Under the pieces are notes generated by a model. That model had not been told where the DNA came from. It did not search any database and saw only the letters and a program-made list of their open reading frames with translations. The translations under genes were made by a program, and so were the position numbers. 64,000 bases of DNA from Arabidopsis thaliana (taxonomy: Eukaryota > Streptophyta > Magnoliopsida > Brassicales > Brassicaceae), in assembly GCF_000001735.4 (NCBI RefSeq), contig NC_003070.9, positions 22,739,971 to 22,803,970 of the forward strand. The letters are read 5' to 3'. This document shows positions 26,682-38,363 of this stretch, piece by piece; positions within the stretch are counted from its first letter, which is position 1; each line of letters opens with the position of its first letter.

Positions 26682-26806
26682 GTTCTCTCTGTTTCATTAT
26701 TTTATTTGATGTTTTGGCACACCAATTAAAATAAAATTAAATATCGTTTAATTTGAAATAATTTTTTCTTCTAAAACATCACTTAATTTAAAACAGAGGA
26801 AGTATT
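26682..26806. mobile_element. Degenerate Stowaway-like MITE of about 125 bp
   Basis: The left arm contains CTCTCTGTTTCATTATTTTA and TTTGATGTTTTGG. The right arm, reverse-complemented, contains CTTCCTCTGTTTTAAATTAA and GTGATGTTTTAG. It resembles the element at 9658-9896. The flanking TA is clear only on the right. Confidence 0.5.
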
Positions 26807-27703
26807 ACAAGCTTTAGTTGGAAATCAAAATAATTTTTAAATATTTATTTTATGTAATTTCTGTACTTCATATTTCAATATAGAAACTGTGTCATTTTCA
26901 GTTCCGTTTGGGTTCCTTTTTTGATCCCACAGCCCAAGTTCCTTGTACCATTTTTCAGACAAGACAAAAGAATAACGTCTAAATGGAAGACTGACTTAAC
27001 GAAACCTTTTAAAAAGAAGTAACGAAACTATTCATTAGCATACTAATCAAAATCAGTAGGCGAAATTTGGTGAGAAGTTTACACTGTCCATGAATCATGA
27101 TAATCAACAACAACATTTATAAATTCAATACAATTAATGAGTTACTATTGGAATGAGTCTGGATTTTTTTTAGATAAGTAAAATTTTTGCAATCTTTATC
27201 TTGATTAGTATTTAAAATCAATTAATTTATGTTTTAAGTGTAAACTAAAATAAGGTAGAAAAAAGAGATAAAAACAATAATGTGTGATACACTTAACCAT
27301 GATTGGTACTTTGGATCCACTAATTTATGTTTTAAGAAAATGATATTCCATTATAATGTTTCCCGGAAACAAACCGTGATTTGCGGATGTTACAACGTCA
27401 ATTAGTTCAACATGGCTTTACTTAAGGCAAAAGACTACAAATTCAAATAGTGAGACTATACAGATAATAATATTATTAAAAATTAAGTGGATTGTTTTTC
27501 AAATCATTAACATGGTACAAAAATTATTTAAATATATGTATATTTGAAATAATCACAATTTTTCACAAAACACAACTCATTGCTAACCAGCTCATATGCT
27601 AAAAAAGACAACTCATTTCTCCACTCTTTTGACAAAAACAGAGCACCAAACATTAAACCCTTCAAAAACACAAATCTCACCATCACACGTAAAAAAAGAA
27701 AAT

Positions 27704-28299
27704 ATGTCTATGCTTCTTCTTCTTCTTCTTCTTGTCCCATTCATTACTCCATCTTCGCAATCTTCCATTCGAAACCTCCTCGAAGCTCGCGGTTTACCAG
27801 GTGGTTTGTTTCCAGACAACGTGGAGAGTTATAGTCTAGATGATAAGACAGGAGAGCTCGAAGTTCAGCTACAAAATCCTTGTTTCGCTCGGTTCGAAAA
27901 CAGAGTATATTTTGATCGTGTGATTAAAGCAAATTTAAGCTATGGTGGGCTTGTTGGACTTGAAGGTTTAACACAAGAAGAGCTTTTTCTTTGGTTACCT
28001 GTTAAAGGCATTGCAGTGAATGATCCTTCTTCTGGACTTGTTCTCTTCGATATCGGTGTTGCTCATAAACAAATCTCTCGTTCTCTCTTTGAAGATCCTC
28101 CTGTTTGTTATCCTCCTGGTGAGTCAAAGTTTGTTCCTCAAAACGTTTTAGTGTTTAATGCCAAGTGTTTTATTTATTGGTAACATATATATGATCTTGA
28201 ACAGAATATTTTTGTAGTAATAATTGTATGTTTTTATTTGTAGGATCTATAATGGAGAAGTTAGAAAAAAGCAAGATGGATATTCAGCTCAAGAGATGA
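27704..28299 (+). CDS. DUF538 family protein, 2 exons, 156 aa
   Basis: Exon 1 is 27704-28118 and exon 2 is 28244-28299; the frame closes at 156 aa. I chose the ATG at 27704 because it is followed directly by a leucine-rich signal peptide (MSMLLLLLLLVPFI); in-frame starts further upstream add an unlikely Lys/Thr-rich leader. The mature part carries DUF538 landmarks: LLEARGLPGGLFPDNV near the N-terminus, a middle section with NPCFARFENRVYFD, and LTQEELFLWLPVKGI. DUF538 proteins are small plant proteins with a beta-rich fold, secreted or peripheral, with no agreed biochemical role. The second exon adds only a short Lys-rich tail, so the C-terminus is the least certain part. Confidence 0.88.
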
Positions 28300-30161
28300 A
28301 TGAGTTTTTTTTTTTTTGGGGTTGTGTAAGATTCAAAACTCAAACTTGTCTCTTTGAAACTTGAACAAAAAATGTGTTTTTTTCTTTCTTCTTTTACCTT
28401 TTTGTTCGGGGTTGTTTGGGAAACCGTGGAAAGTGTCGGGAGATATGTGTAAAATCTGGAAAGAAGGGAGGAAAATTTTGGAACTTTGTATAAATTATGG
28501 GGTCCATAAAGTAATCAATTTTGTCACTTGTCAATTATTTTTCTTTTCTTTATATAGAGGGAATATAGAGTACTTTAGATATTTGTTTAACTTTTGCTTT
28601 AATTTTTGAGGAATGATGTTTTCGTTTAATCATTATCCTCTAGCATAATCATTGACATAGAATTATTCTTTGAATGGAAGCTCAAAGCTGCATTTGTTAC
28701 CAAACAGGCAATCACAGCTGTTAACCTAAACACAACTGACGGATTATAAAATTCTAGCACTGAAATACCTATTTAAAACTTTCACTCATTTTTACACAAG
28801 AAGTTTAAAAAAAAAAAAAATCAGGTAGATATTTCGGGTAAAATAAATACTCCCATTTGTACCAAAATAAATGATGTTTAACTTTTTTACACAAAGATCA
28901 GAAGTTATTATATTTTTTTCCGAAATAAAAACGTAATTTATTTATTTATACATATTCAATAAATGATAAAATAAAATATAAATAGTCATAAGGAAAAAAT
29001 ATAAAAATTTTGCATAGAAAAAAAAGAACACGGGTCAATTTCAAACCACCAATTATTCTGATATCACAGATGTCAATACGCGTCAGAGTGTGATATATGT
29101 TAGTTATATGCGATTTTAGTAACATTTTTGGAATTTTCAGTGTTGAATATCACATGTATATCGTTGATCAAATTATTTTAGTAAACATGTTTTCACCAGT
29201 TTTATTTGAATTTATAGTCATTTCACCAATTGATTCTAGAATATATTTAAAATTCTTAAATGATATAAAGGTAGTTGAAATTAGATAACCTAACATTTTT
29301 TATGTTAACCAAACTTTTTAATTAAAAATAATATATTTATAGGCACAACCTATTGTAAATTTTTTAATTTACATAGTTTTAAGTAAACGAGATAAAAGAA
29401 TCAGTTGGTGATCTTCAAATCGGATAAAGTGTTATGAGTGTATAGGAGATTTTGATACAAATTGAATTCTTTTTGGAGTCATATATTTTGTCTATGCTCA
29501 CCACAGCATCGGAAGATCTTCCATCACAAAACAGTTCACATTTGTGGTGGACACGAGAGATGAAGAATCTGTCTCAAGGTTTAATCACTGTGGTATTATA
29601 TAGTAAAAATTTTATGATGATATTAAATCATGATTTTGGCTATGTTAAAATTTGAGGTTTTTGGTTCTAAGGATTTTTTTTGCTAGATTTATGTTAATAT
29701 CTAAAGTTTAAGAAATTTGATAATAATTATAGTTACGTGACATAATTCAAATTTATGATGAACTACATTTACTATATATAGCCCTCGAGATAATAATGTT
29801 ATACATTTATTTAGTAGATATATTATTAGATAATTCAAAACTTAAATTACATTATTTTGTTTATATATTTCATATTATGTTAAAGTTTAATTGATAAATG
29901 ATATTTTTACGAAAAATTTGTATAATACTAAAGATAAATTTTAAAAACATCAATTTCGTTTTATTTTTATTAATAGTACATAAAGAAAAATAAATAAATT
30001 AAATTAATTTGTGACTATTTTGGTATATGATCAATGCTCGTCTTTTTAAGTAGTAATCGTGTCTGTTACAGGTGAATGAACCCAACAAAAATCTTCGACG
30101 AGCATCTTCTGCTTTCTTCATCTCTGAATGATCAATTTCTAGAATCAGATCGGATATTTCG
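28300..30161. other. Spacer between DUF538 and lung-7TM genes
   Basis: The first part is probably DUF538 3' UTR. The rest is AT-rich. At 28850-28895 the phrase ATACTCCCATTTGTACC resembles one end of the CTCCCTC-type MITEs elsewhere in the window, but I could not find a matching right end. No gene seen. Confidence 0.4.
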
Positions 30162-32288
30162 ATGAAGAATCGTTCTTTAGGGTTTTGGGCGATCGGGGTT
30201 TTGCTCATCGGAAGCTTGATCGGAGCTACGGAAGGCTCGATTCATGAGTACAACAACGAAAAGTTCACTGCAAAATTCAATGCTCGCTTCTTCCATGGTG
30301 GTAGCGAAGGTCTTTACGCTTCCAAATCTCAAGATCTAAACTCTTCTTCTTCTTCTGATAATTCTTTTAAAGGCAAGTCCTTTATAAGGTCAGTTTCACT
30401 CTTTCTGAATCAGCTTCATAATTCAAAGTTTGTGCATTTGGAATCGTACTGATTCAAAGTTTGTTCCTTTTAGGTTTGATGATGTAACATTTGTGAGGAC
30501 AAAGGAATCTGCTAGTAAACAGAATGCAATGCAGTCAACTTCAGGATTAGTGGAAGCAATTATACTTGAGGTAAAAGACCGTGATAGAATCGGTGGTACT
30601 TTTCTCAAATCCGAAGTGATTTGTTGCACGCCGGAGCTAGCTGATACTGGATCTTGTAGTCTTGGGGAAGTTATCATTAAGAGAGAGTCTAATGATGTTG
30701 AGTGGCCAAGACAGATCAAGACATTCTTTAAAGGGAATAAGACTGAAGTTAACATGTCCCCTGAAACTGTGGTTATCAATAAGACTGGGATGTATTATCT
30801 TTATTTCATGATATGTGACCCGGAATTGGATGGTACTAGGATCAAGGGGAGAACAGTTTGGAAGAACCCTGATGGTTATTTACCTGGAAAGGTTGCTCCT
30901 TTAATGAACGTTTTTGGCTTTATGTCGTTAGCGTATATTTTGCTTGGTCTAGTTTGGTTTGTGAGGTTTGTTCAGTTTTGGAAGGATATAATTCAGTTGC
31001 ATTATCATATCACTTTGGTTATTGCTCTTGGTATGTGTGAAATGGCTGTTCGATACTTTGAGTATGTTAATTTTAACTCCACTGGGATGAGGCCAATGGA
31101 TGTTACCCTATGGGCGGTGACCTTTTCTTCTATAAAGAAGACGCTTTCTAGGCTTCTTCTTCTGGTAGTCTCTATGGGTTATGGTGTTGTAAAGCCTACC
31201 CTTGGTGGTATAACCTCGAGGATACTTCTACTTGGAGTCATATATTTTGTTGCAACAGAGGCTCTTGAGTTGGTTGAGCATTTGGGAAACATCAATGACT
31301 TTTCGGGAAAGACGATGATAGTTTTGGTTATTCCCGTGGCATTACTGGATGCTTGCTTTATTCTGTGGATTTTCTCATCATTGGCAAGAACACTTGAGAA
31401 ACTTCAGGTAAGATACCACACTTATATCGAATATTGGATACTCATGATCCGTCACATTATTATATCAGAAGGATGTATATATACCATAGGCTTTCATGGG
31501 TTTTAACCATGTTATCGTACTTAGATTCCAATTTATGCAGCCTATTCGAGGGAAAATCATATACAATTGCTGCTTAAGCCATCTATGACGATCCAGTTCT
31601 TCGTACTCTTTTTTTCAGCTGCTTATCTGTCTAAATTTCACTACAGATTAAGAGAAACATGGCCAAGCTTGAGCTTTATAGGAACTTCACCAATGCACTC
31701 GCTATCTCTGTTCTGCTCTCTATCGCTTGGATTGGTTTTGAGGTAACAAATCGCTACTCTAGTGACTGTGTCTCGTGTATAACATGAAACCCCTAGTCAG
31801 AGGAGTGTAACTGAAATCAAATTCTTCTATGTGTCTGTATCAGCTATACTTCAACGGAACTGACCCTCTAATCGAACTCTGGCGAATGGCGTGGATCATT
31901 CCAGCTTTTTGGAATTTACTCTCTTATGGTCTGTTAGCAGTCATATGCATCCTTTGGGCTCCATCAAATAATCCTACAAGGTTCTAATACTTCCATTAGC
32001 GTTTACTCAAATGTTTTGGACTCCGATGGTCCCAATGGGTCAACTGCCAAAGATGTCAAGATTCAAGACACTTATTTGCTCTTCACCGAGAGATTATCAT
32101 TTTGCACTCAGCTTACCTCTAATTGGTTTAAACCTTTCAGGTACTCATACTTAGCGGAAACAGGGGATGAGTTTGAAGAGGAAGGTATCTCATTGACAGG
32201 TAGTGGAATTAAGAGTACAGAAGATGTTGAAAGGAATGAACTTCTATTTGGGCTTCCAGACGACGTTGAAGAGGGCAAACGTGAGTAA
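30162..32288 (+). CDS. Lung seven-transmembrane receptor family protein (LUSTR), 5 exons, 513 aa
   Basis: Exons: 30162-30388, 30474-31407, 31647-31742, 31844-31980 and 32141-32288. The first exon holds a signal peptide (hydrophobic WAIGVLLIGSLIGATEG) followed by the start of a lumenal domain of about 190 residues. A bundle of seven hydrophobic helices begins near VAPLMNVFGFMSLAYILLG. The last helix, around FWNLLSYGLLAVICILW, is followed by an acidic cytosolic tail (DEFEEEG, DDVEEGK). Domain order and length fit the lung-7TM/GOST family, which works in the Golgi and endosomal membranes and has been proposed as candidate GPCRs in plants. The 3' end faces TPS14, with only 196 bases between the stops. 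Confidence 0.9.
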
Positions 32289-32484
32289 GCTCCAGATAGC
32301 AAGCGTTAGATAGTCCATACCTCGCCGAGTAGTTTTTAGTGTATGTAACCTTATGTCTTTTATCCGTTGTACCTGAGTAAGTTGTTTACTGACCTTTAAG
32401 GACTTGTTTACCAGATCGAAGTTCTTTTAGTCTTATAGAAAGATTTACAGACTGCTTATTTCCAGAGCGTCAAAGGGAACTTTT

Positions 32485-34717
32485 TTACATTAGAGACTTG
32501 AGATATTCGTCGGGAAGTCGTTGATCATCATCATAGCTGTACATTAAAGGAACTGTTCTTGCAATGTTGAGACAAGCTTTTGAGAATGATCTTGAGAATG
32601 GACATGGATTCAGACACTCCCTGTTCAAGCGTTTCCATGCTCTAGATATCTTCTGGGCAACATGTGTTCTTGCTTCATCAACAGTTGATCCCTTGTACTC
32701 GTTCAGGTAACACTCTACATATGATCCATCAGTTCCATCTTGGTTCTCATCCTGTTAAACAACAAAAACCATATCTAAGATTCGATATCAAGTTTCAGAT
32801 TCTCTCTAGTCACATTAGTTATCAGTAGTTCAATATAACCTTGGCACTTCCGAGATCATCCCAGAGCCTGAGAATTGTAGCTGCAGATGATACAATCCCC
32901 GGGTTACTCTCTATTAGTTCGACTTTCTCTTTTGTTAGTTCTTCGCCTAACAAGATATAGGCATGAAGCATCACTAAATGAACACCTGAACTCACAACCC
33001 CATTCTTCATATACTCTTCAGTGGTGGGTAAGTAACCCGAATTAAACCACTTTGCTTCTACCAAGAATGCTTTACACAAACTTGCCCACTGAGAAACAAA
33101 GACATCATATTTTTAGTAGGGTTTGAACCAGTTGAGCTATATGATACAAAATATATATACACATTACGTTTTGAATGATAATTACCGATTGTCGAAGAGC
33201 GTATGTCGGGTTCCAACCATGTGATTTGTAGATCTTCATGCTAATCTCCGTTGTGATCATATCTAGAGCTTCAAAACAAACCCTCATGTATTTGGGTAGC
33301 GTCTTAAGCCCCTTATGATCCCATCTAGACGAATGATTTCATTATGTTTGACAGAATGTTAATCAAGAAAATGTATAAAGTAATTTGTATGTACCTCTCA
33401 ACAACTCGTGTGAAGATGGTTAGTTCTTCTAGCTCCCCATAGACATCGAAAATGTCATCTATAACATAAACAAGCGATATTGGTTTGGTAAGATCAAGCC
33501 TTTGTTCGGTTAAGGTCGGATCTTGAAGAATTTTCATGGACCACGTATGCCATTTTAACGGCTGGCTTCTTGCCTTCTCCACATCTTTTTCTAAACCAAG
33601 TTCTGTCCACCATCTGAAACATCAAAAACCATACAAAAACAAAATCGTATATCGGAATTCAATTATTTTCGACAAAAAGTTAACATTGATCTTCAGGGAG
33701 TATCATCATTGATTTTACTTAAATGTTTGAGACATTTCTCCTTGAGTCAATGACTTTAGCCTAATGGAATCGATCTCCGCCACTCGTAATAGAGACTGTA
33801 ACCATTCTGGATCTTCTTGACCCGCGATTTTGATCATGCTTGTGAACCTCTTGGACGTTAATCCTCTTACGGTTTTGTGGCGAGGTTGCGCCAAAGACTT
33901 CATTATCTCTTGCTTTTGATGACTTTCTCTACCTGAGCAAAGTTCATTAAGGCGGCTATATGTGAATTCTCTCGCACCGTCGAGTGTTTCTTCACCTTCT
34001 ACACGGAGCTCAGAAGCTTCAAACAATTCTGTTAGACCCTTGACGTCATTTTTTACTACGTCTTTAAATCCACCCTTCTTGTCTAGGATGTTTTTGAAAA
34101 TAACTAAATGTTTTATAAAAATTGTAACAGTAAATACGCATATCTCATACGAGCAATATAGTAAGTAAATATATATATATAACATCACATACTTTCTTGA
34201 ACATAGTGACCCTCTTGTCTCAGCAATCGAAAGCGAAGCGCTATCTCATGGAGATCACCGTTGAATTGGAGGCCTTCTTTGTAAATCATGTGAAGGGTTT
34301 GCTCGATCTCTTGTCGAAAATGGAGATCAATGCCTAAACTTTGAATGACATCGATCATCTCCAGGTTCTCGGATGGAACATCTACGTTTGCACTTAGTAT
34401 ATTCTTGATCTTCTTGATATTCAACTCGTGTAAATATTCCTACGTACAAGAACAAACACATTCTTAGTTCTGAAAACAGCATGAGCAACAAAAAGTAAGC
34501 AGAATATATATACTAAGGATGTCTTATTATGAAACTGCTTCGAAGGGTTAGAAACTGAAGCATGGACGTTTCTCAAGATCGATCTTTTAGCAGTATTTGC
34601 AGGCGACAAAGAATCGACCGTATTGGGAAATTTGGATATCAGAAACGTTGGAGAATTGTTTGGATAAGCAGAAACAAAACAAGAACGTGAACTTATTTTG
34701 GTAGCTATTAAGGCCAT
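32485..34717 (-). CDS. TPS14: Terpene synthase TPS14 ((S)-linalool synthase), 7 exons, 569 aa
   Basis: Exons on the minus strand: 34717-34514, 34439-34193, 34103-33719, 33613-33395, 33324-33186, 33088-32840 and 32751-32485. The third exon must start at 34103; a nearer AG at 34083 also keeps frame but removes the conserved VQEIIFKNILD link. The total is then 569 aa, the length I recall for TPS14. The class I metal-binding motif DDIFD is present ([12 protein letters not shown] in exon 4) and so is the second metal site ([17 protein letters not shown] across exons 6 and 7). No RRx8W motif is seen near the N-terminus, as in the TPS-g clade making acyclic monoterpene alcohols. The first 40 residues are Ser/Thr/Asn-rich, fitting a plastid transit peptide. 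It uses geranyl diphosphate to make linalool; this activity is recalled, not derived here. Confidence 0.93.
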
Positions 34718-35890
34718 GATGTATGAACTTAAGTTTTGTTTTGTTTTTGTATGAACTTAAGCTTTTAATGAGAATGGTGTTAAACTTCAAACGAAATGCT
34801 CTATACATATAGCGATTATGGATTATAAAGGAGTGGTGGATGTAGCATTTAGGGGACGGGGCCATGCATAATAAAATTCGTTATCAACTATGTTTTGTAT
34901 ATATATATATAATTTGTATCATGTGCATACTAGTGAAAAGCATTAAACTTCAAGCCTCAACCATATATAAATGAATTATAAAGAGTCTTTGTACTAAGCT
35001 TTTATTTGAATTACTGGAGTCGTAATTTTAAGATCTTATAGAACTGATACATTCCAATAAGTTTGGCTAGCTAACATTAAGATTAATTGGGTAAATATTA
35101 AATGCATTATGTATCATGTTTGGTGGCTTCACTATATTTTTCAACTTAATATAGAAACGGTTTGTATTTATTGTTAGACAAGTTCGGAAGACATCAATTG
35201 TGGAAGCAAATCCGAAGAACGTGAAGAACCAAATGATCAACGGAACAAACCAATAATGATGACTGACACTGATATTTTTTTTCCATTTTTCTTTCAGTTT
35301 AAAAAGTTTCATTAGAAAATTGGTATTACAAAAACAAGTACAAAGTGCACTACAAAACTTCAGATTTTTTCTTTTAATTATATAAGCCAAGTTATGTGCC
35401 ATATACTAAAGAAAACAAATACGAAAAAATGAATTTAATGATGCTTCCTTGCGATAAGCTATTTTCTATTATCATGTTAATTTTTGAAACAATTTTTTTT
35501 ATATAATGATTTGTCAAAGTTTTTCATTAGTTATTTACATATTTAATTGTTCAAAAATTAAAGATGGAAAAATAACTCAATTTTCCTAAGCAATATATTA
35601 ATGTTAGTATTCATTTTAGATAATTATTCTAGTATAAGATTTAATTAAACCATTAGATAATTTTGATGTATTTTATATTATTAACATTCATAATTATTTG
35701 ACGTTATTTTTGAATTAAATTTCTTAACTATTTTGACAGATTTGACCAAAAATCACAAAAAAGAAAGTTCAGTTTGATTCCGGCGGTTTGGAAATGTAAA
35801 AGTTCAGCTAGATCCATCTGAAAATCACTAAAATTCAGTTAGTCAGCAATTCAGCCTGACTCAGCCAGATTTTTCGGTTACTATTTAGAC
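34718..35890. other. TPS14 upstream region
   Basis: AT-rich region that should contain the TPS14 promoter. The part next to the ATG (about 34718-34850) shares phrases with the relic at 37100-37265. No gene seen. Confidence 0.4.
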
Positions 35891-36630
35891 CAGTGTTTTC
35901 ACGCCCGACCCGAACCGTCCGGTCCGACCGGTTAACCCGTGACCCGAACACGTTTCCGGTTTGGGTTTAGTGCTAAAACCCAACAAGTTCAAAACCGAAA
36001 AAACCCACAAAAACTCGCAATTAACCCGTGACCCGGTGAACCGGTTGAACCGGCCGAGTGTGGGTTTTAAAAAGTTCTCTTGATTTTACAATAAAATATG
36101 GGATTTTAGACTTTATTCAATTATTTTTAAAAATTTTTTTCAGTTCTTAAATTCATTTGATGTTTTAGATTTTGGTGAAGACTTTACAATACCGCCTTAA
36201 AATTGAATCGAATGGTGAGAGAGACAATCGAGATTAGTTGTTTGAATTCACGATGTTTTATTAATTTATTTCTGTCATTGATGATCTCCTAATATATTTG
36301 TTACGGTGTTAGACATTTAGTTGGATTTCAAATTTTTAACCACTTTATTATTATTGTTTGATTATATATATATATATATATTTGGGTGTAAATGATTTTA
36401 TATTTTGTTAAACATAATATAATTTTATATTTGATTAAATATGATATGATTATTTTTGTTTTATATTTATAATACTAAATTTTTTTTTATATAAAATACT
36501 CTAAAATTTCTATTAATATTAAATTTATTAAATAAATTTTAACTAATTAACCCGTGGTCCAACCCGGTTGACCCGATGACCCGGTGACCCAAAAGGTAGT
36601 CCGGTTCATCGTCCGGGTCGGGTTTCATTG
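35891..36630. mobile_element. Tag1-like non-autonomous hAT element, copy 1 (740 bp)
   Basis: Begins CAGTGTTTTCACGCCCGACC and is dense in AACCC, GACCC and CCGGTT motifs at both ends (35905-36065 and 36550-36625), the subterminal repeats described for Tag1-type hAT elements. The interior is AT-rich with no transposase. The right end reads GGGTTTCATTG and lacks about five bases (AAACA) present in copy 2, so its terminal repeat is damaged. I see no convincing 8-bp target duplication. By eye it is about 97 per cent identical to copy 2, in the same orientation. Confidence 0.8.
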
Positions 36631-36639
36631 TGTAAATGA

Positions 36640-36790
36640 TATTTTTTGTGGTCAAAGTTGAGAGGTACTATAACCTTTCCATTTATTTTTTTATAGATTT
36701 ATAATCAAAAGAATATAACTTATACTTTCAATTTATTTCCTTATATAATTAGTCAAAAGAAACTAGAAAATAATGTTTTTAATTTCTTAC
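36640..36790. repeat. Segment similar to the upstream region of the DEFL gene
   Basis: Phrases such as TTTATAGATTTATAATCAAAAG, AATTTATTTCCTTATATAATT and GTTTTTAATTTCTTACC recur in similar order at about 41560-41650, upstream of the intact DEFL gene. The match is AT-rich and gapped, so this is tentative evidence for another duplicated piece of that locus. Confidence 0.35.
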
Positions 36791-37099
36791 CTAATTACGT
36801 TTGAACAATGGTAAAGTGCTAGTATTATATATTTTTTTTTTTGGCAAATATATATTATGTTATGTACACTGTTTTCTCTACATTTCAATTTTTTTTCACA
36901 TTACGAAAATGGTTGTAGCATATATTTAAGATTTTGTATTACAATTCCAAATTTTAGTGGTTCCAACTTGATGTTATGGGTAAAGAATGTTGTTGGTGGG
37001 AGGAAAGTTTACACATTCCAAACCAAATTTTACACATTCTTTTACCAAAAAAAAAAACATTTGCAAATTCAAAGCATTATGTTTGCAGTTTTTGCTGGG

Positions 37100-37265
37100 G
37101 AAGAACAAGCTACCGGCCGTACTGTGAAACTTTTGATATTAGAAACATCAAAACAAGAAAGTGAACATATCGTGGGACCTATGATCATGGGCATGATGTA
37201 TCAAGGCTAAACTTCAAAAGAAATGCTCTTTTATAACTATTACAGTCGTTAATGGGGATGGGGGA
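37100..37265 (-). pseudogene. Relic of a terpene synthase first exon and start region
   Basis: Matches the TPS14 start region (about 34610-34800) at DNA level. GGCCGTACTGTGAAACTTTT corresponds to GACCGTATTGGGAAATTTGG, CAAAACAAGAAAGTGAAC to CAAAACAAGAACGTGAAC, then GGCATGATGTAT to GGCCATGATGTAT over the start codon, and AAACTTCAAAAGAAATGCTCT to the TPS14 5' flank. Only the first-exon part is present; no downstream exons are seen here. It is a truncated duplicate of TPS14 in the same orientation. Confidence 0.6.
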
Positions 37266-38059
37266 TAACAAACATCATCATTTTCTTTTATAACCACTAC
37301 AGTCGTTAATTAAATAATTTAACCAATACAAATTAATTGTAAAACTTCGGTTACAGGAATATGGTGGTGCATGTGGAGAAATTTATAAAAATTAATTTGG
37401 TCATCTATGTTACTAAAACACACTTATCTTTTTTGTCAAACGTCTTAAAGAAAATTCTACAATTAAGCATTTTTAAGCTGGGAAAGTCTTATGATAGATA
37501 ACTTTCGAGGAAATGATTGTCGGAACCGTGTGAGTGAGAACAAAATACGGGAGAAAATCATGTGGTGATTTGTAAGGTAAGTACCAAGTTTTTAAAGCCT
37601 CTCAGACATGGCGTATCGATCGTTGGACAGAAATAGACCCACAGACCCGAGAAAATACATGAGACCTACTAGTAGAGACTCTTGGAACATTATATTGATA
37701 ATAAATAAATGGTTAGATTGGAAACTCAAAACGGTACAAGGTTTTTAATAAAATAGACGACCAGTAAGCAATAAATACAAAATAGATTAAAGTCGTAGAA
37801 AATAGCTATATATATATAAGTATACAAAAAATTTATGAGTATCACTTAAAATTGTTTTTAGGTTGATATTAGACCATCTAATATTCATAACGTATAAAAA
37901 AAAAATAATAATAAAAAATAATAAAGAAAAAACAAATAAATATTCATTCCTCCGTGTTTCAATTTTCTTTTAGATTTTGTTCTAATGCGAAGCAAAATAT
38001 ATCACTAAATTTTTTAACTGAAACTTCCATTGATATGTAAAAGTTTATGTTCTTTATAT

Positions 38060-38061
<2 letters not shown>

Positions 38062-38121
<60 letters not shown>
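38062..38121. repeat. (TA)n microsatellite, about 60 bp
   Basis: Uninterrupted TA dinucleotide run next to the DEFL relic. Confidence 0.95.
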
Positions 38122-38123
<2 letters not shown>

Positions 38124-38137
38124 GTAGGAATCTTTTA

Positions 38138-38363
38138 TATATATTGAGAACATATAAAAACTGTTGATGTTATTTCTTAGGCAGAAAAAATTACATTTGG
38201 TTGGATTATTTCACATTGAACGCATTCTTATCATTATCATAAGTCATAACAACAACATCGTCCTCTACCAATACATTTGCCATAAGAATACTCGGCTTCA
38301 TTACAAAACACAAGACAACCTAGTTGCCCTGCGGAATAACACGCCATTAGCATGAAGCAAAAC
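38138..38363 (-). pseudogene. Defensin-like (DEFL) second-exon relic cut by a Tag1-like element
   Basis: On the minus strand, 38363-38237 reads as a cysteine-rich peptide from TTTGCTTC to a stop. Its eight cysteines are spaced like those of the intact gene at 40823-41013, including the GQLGCLVFC core and a final CCC. DNA similarity continues past the stop to 38138 (GAGAACATA, CTGTTGAT, GTTGGATTATTTCA), matching 40748-40822. The reading frame ends earlier than in the intact copy after a small frame change. The 5' side stops at the end of hAT copy 2; no first exon with a signal peptide is seen beyond the element. It is therefore a fragment, probably split or truncated with that insertion. Confidence 0.75.

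Larger units (their letters stand above)
16280..27703. other. 11-kb spacer without a supported gene
   Basis: Mostly AT-rich sequence. Apart from two MITEs listed separately, I see only isolated open stretches. Near 21180-21420 a plus-strand stretch reads without stops for about 45 codons in one frame and longer in another, with a codon look above background, but no domain is recognisable. Near 25940-26130 the minus strand has a short open segment with one stop. These may be worn gene fragments or unannotated transcripts. The proximal part upstream of bHLH112 probably holds its regulatory region. Confidence 0.5.

Noticed and set aside
34083-34103. Alternative TPS14 exon 3 start at 34082
   Set aside because: It keeps frame but removes the conserved seven-residue segment and gives 562 aa instead of the expected 569.
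38062-38121. Possible replication or CRISPR-like repeat array
   Set aside because: It is a plain TA microsatellite without spacers.
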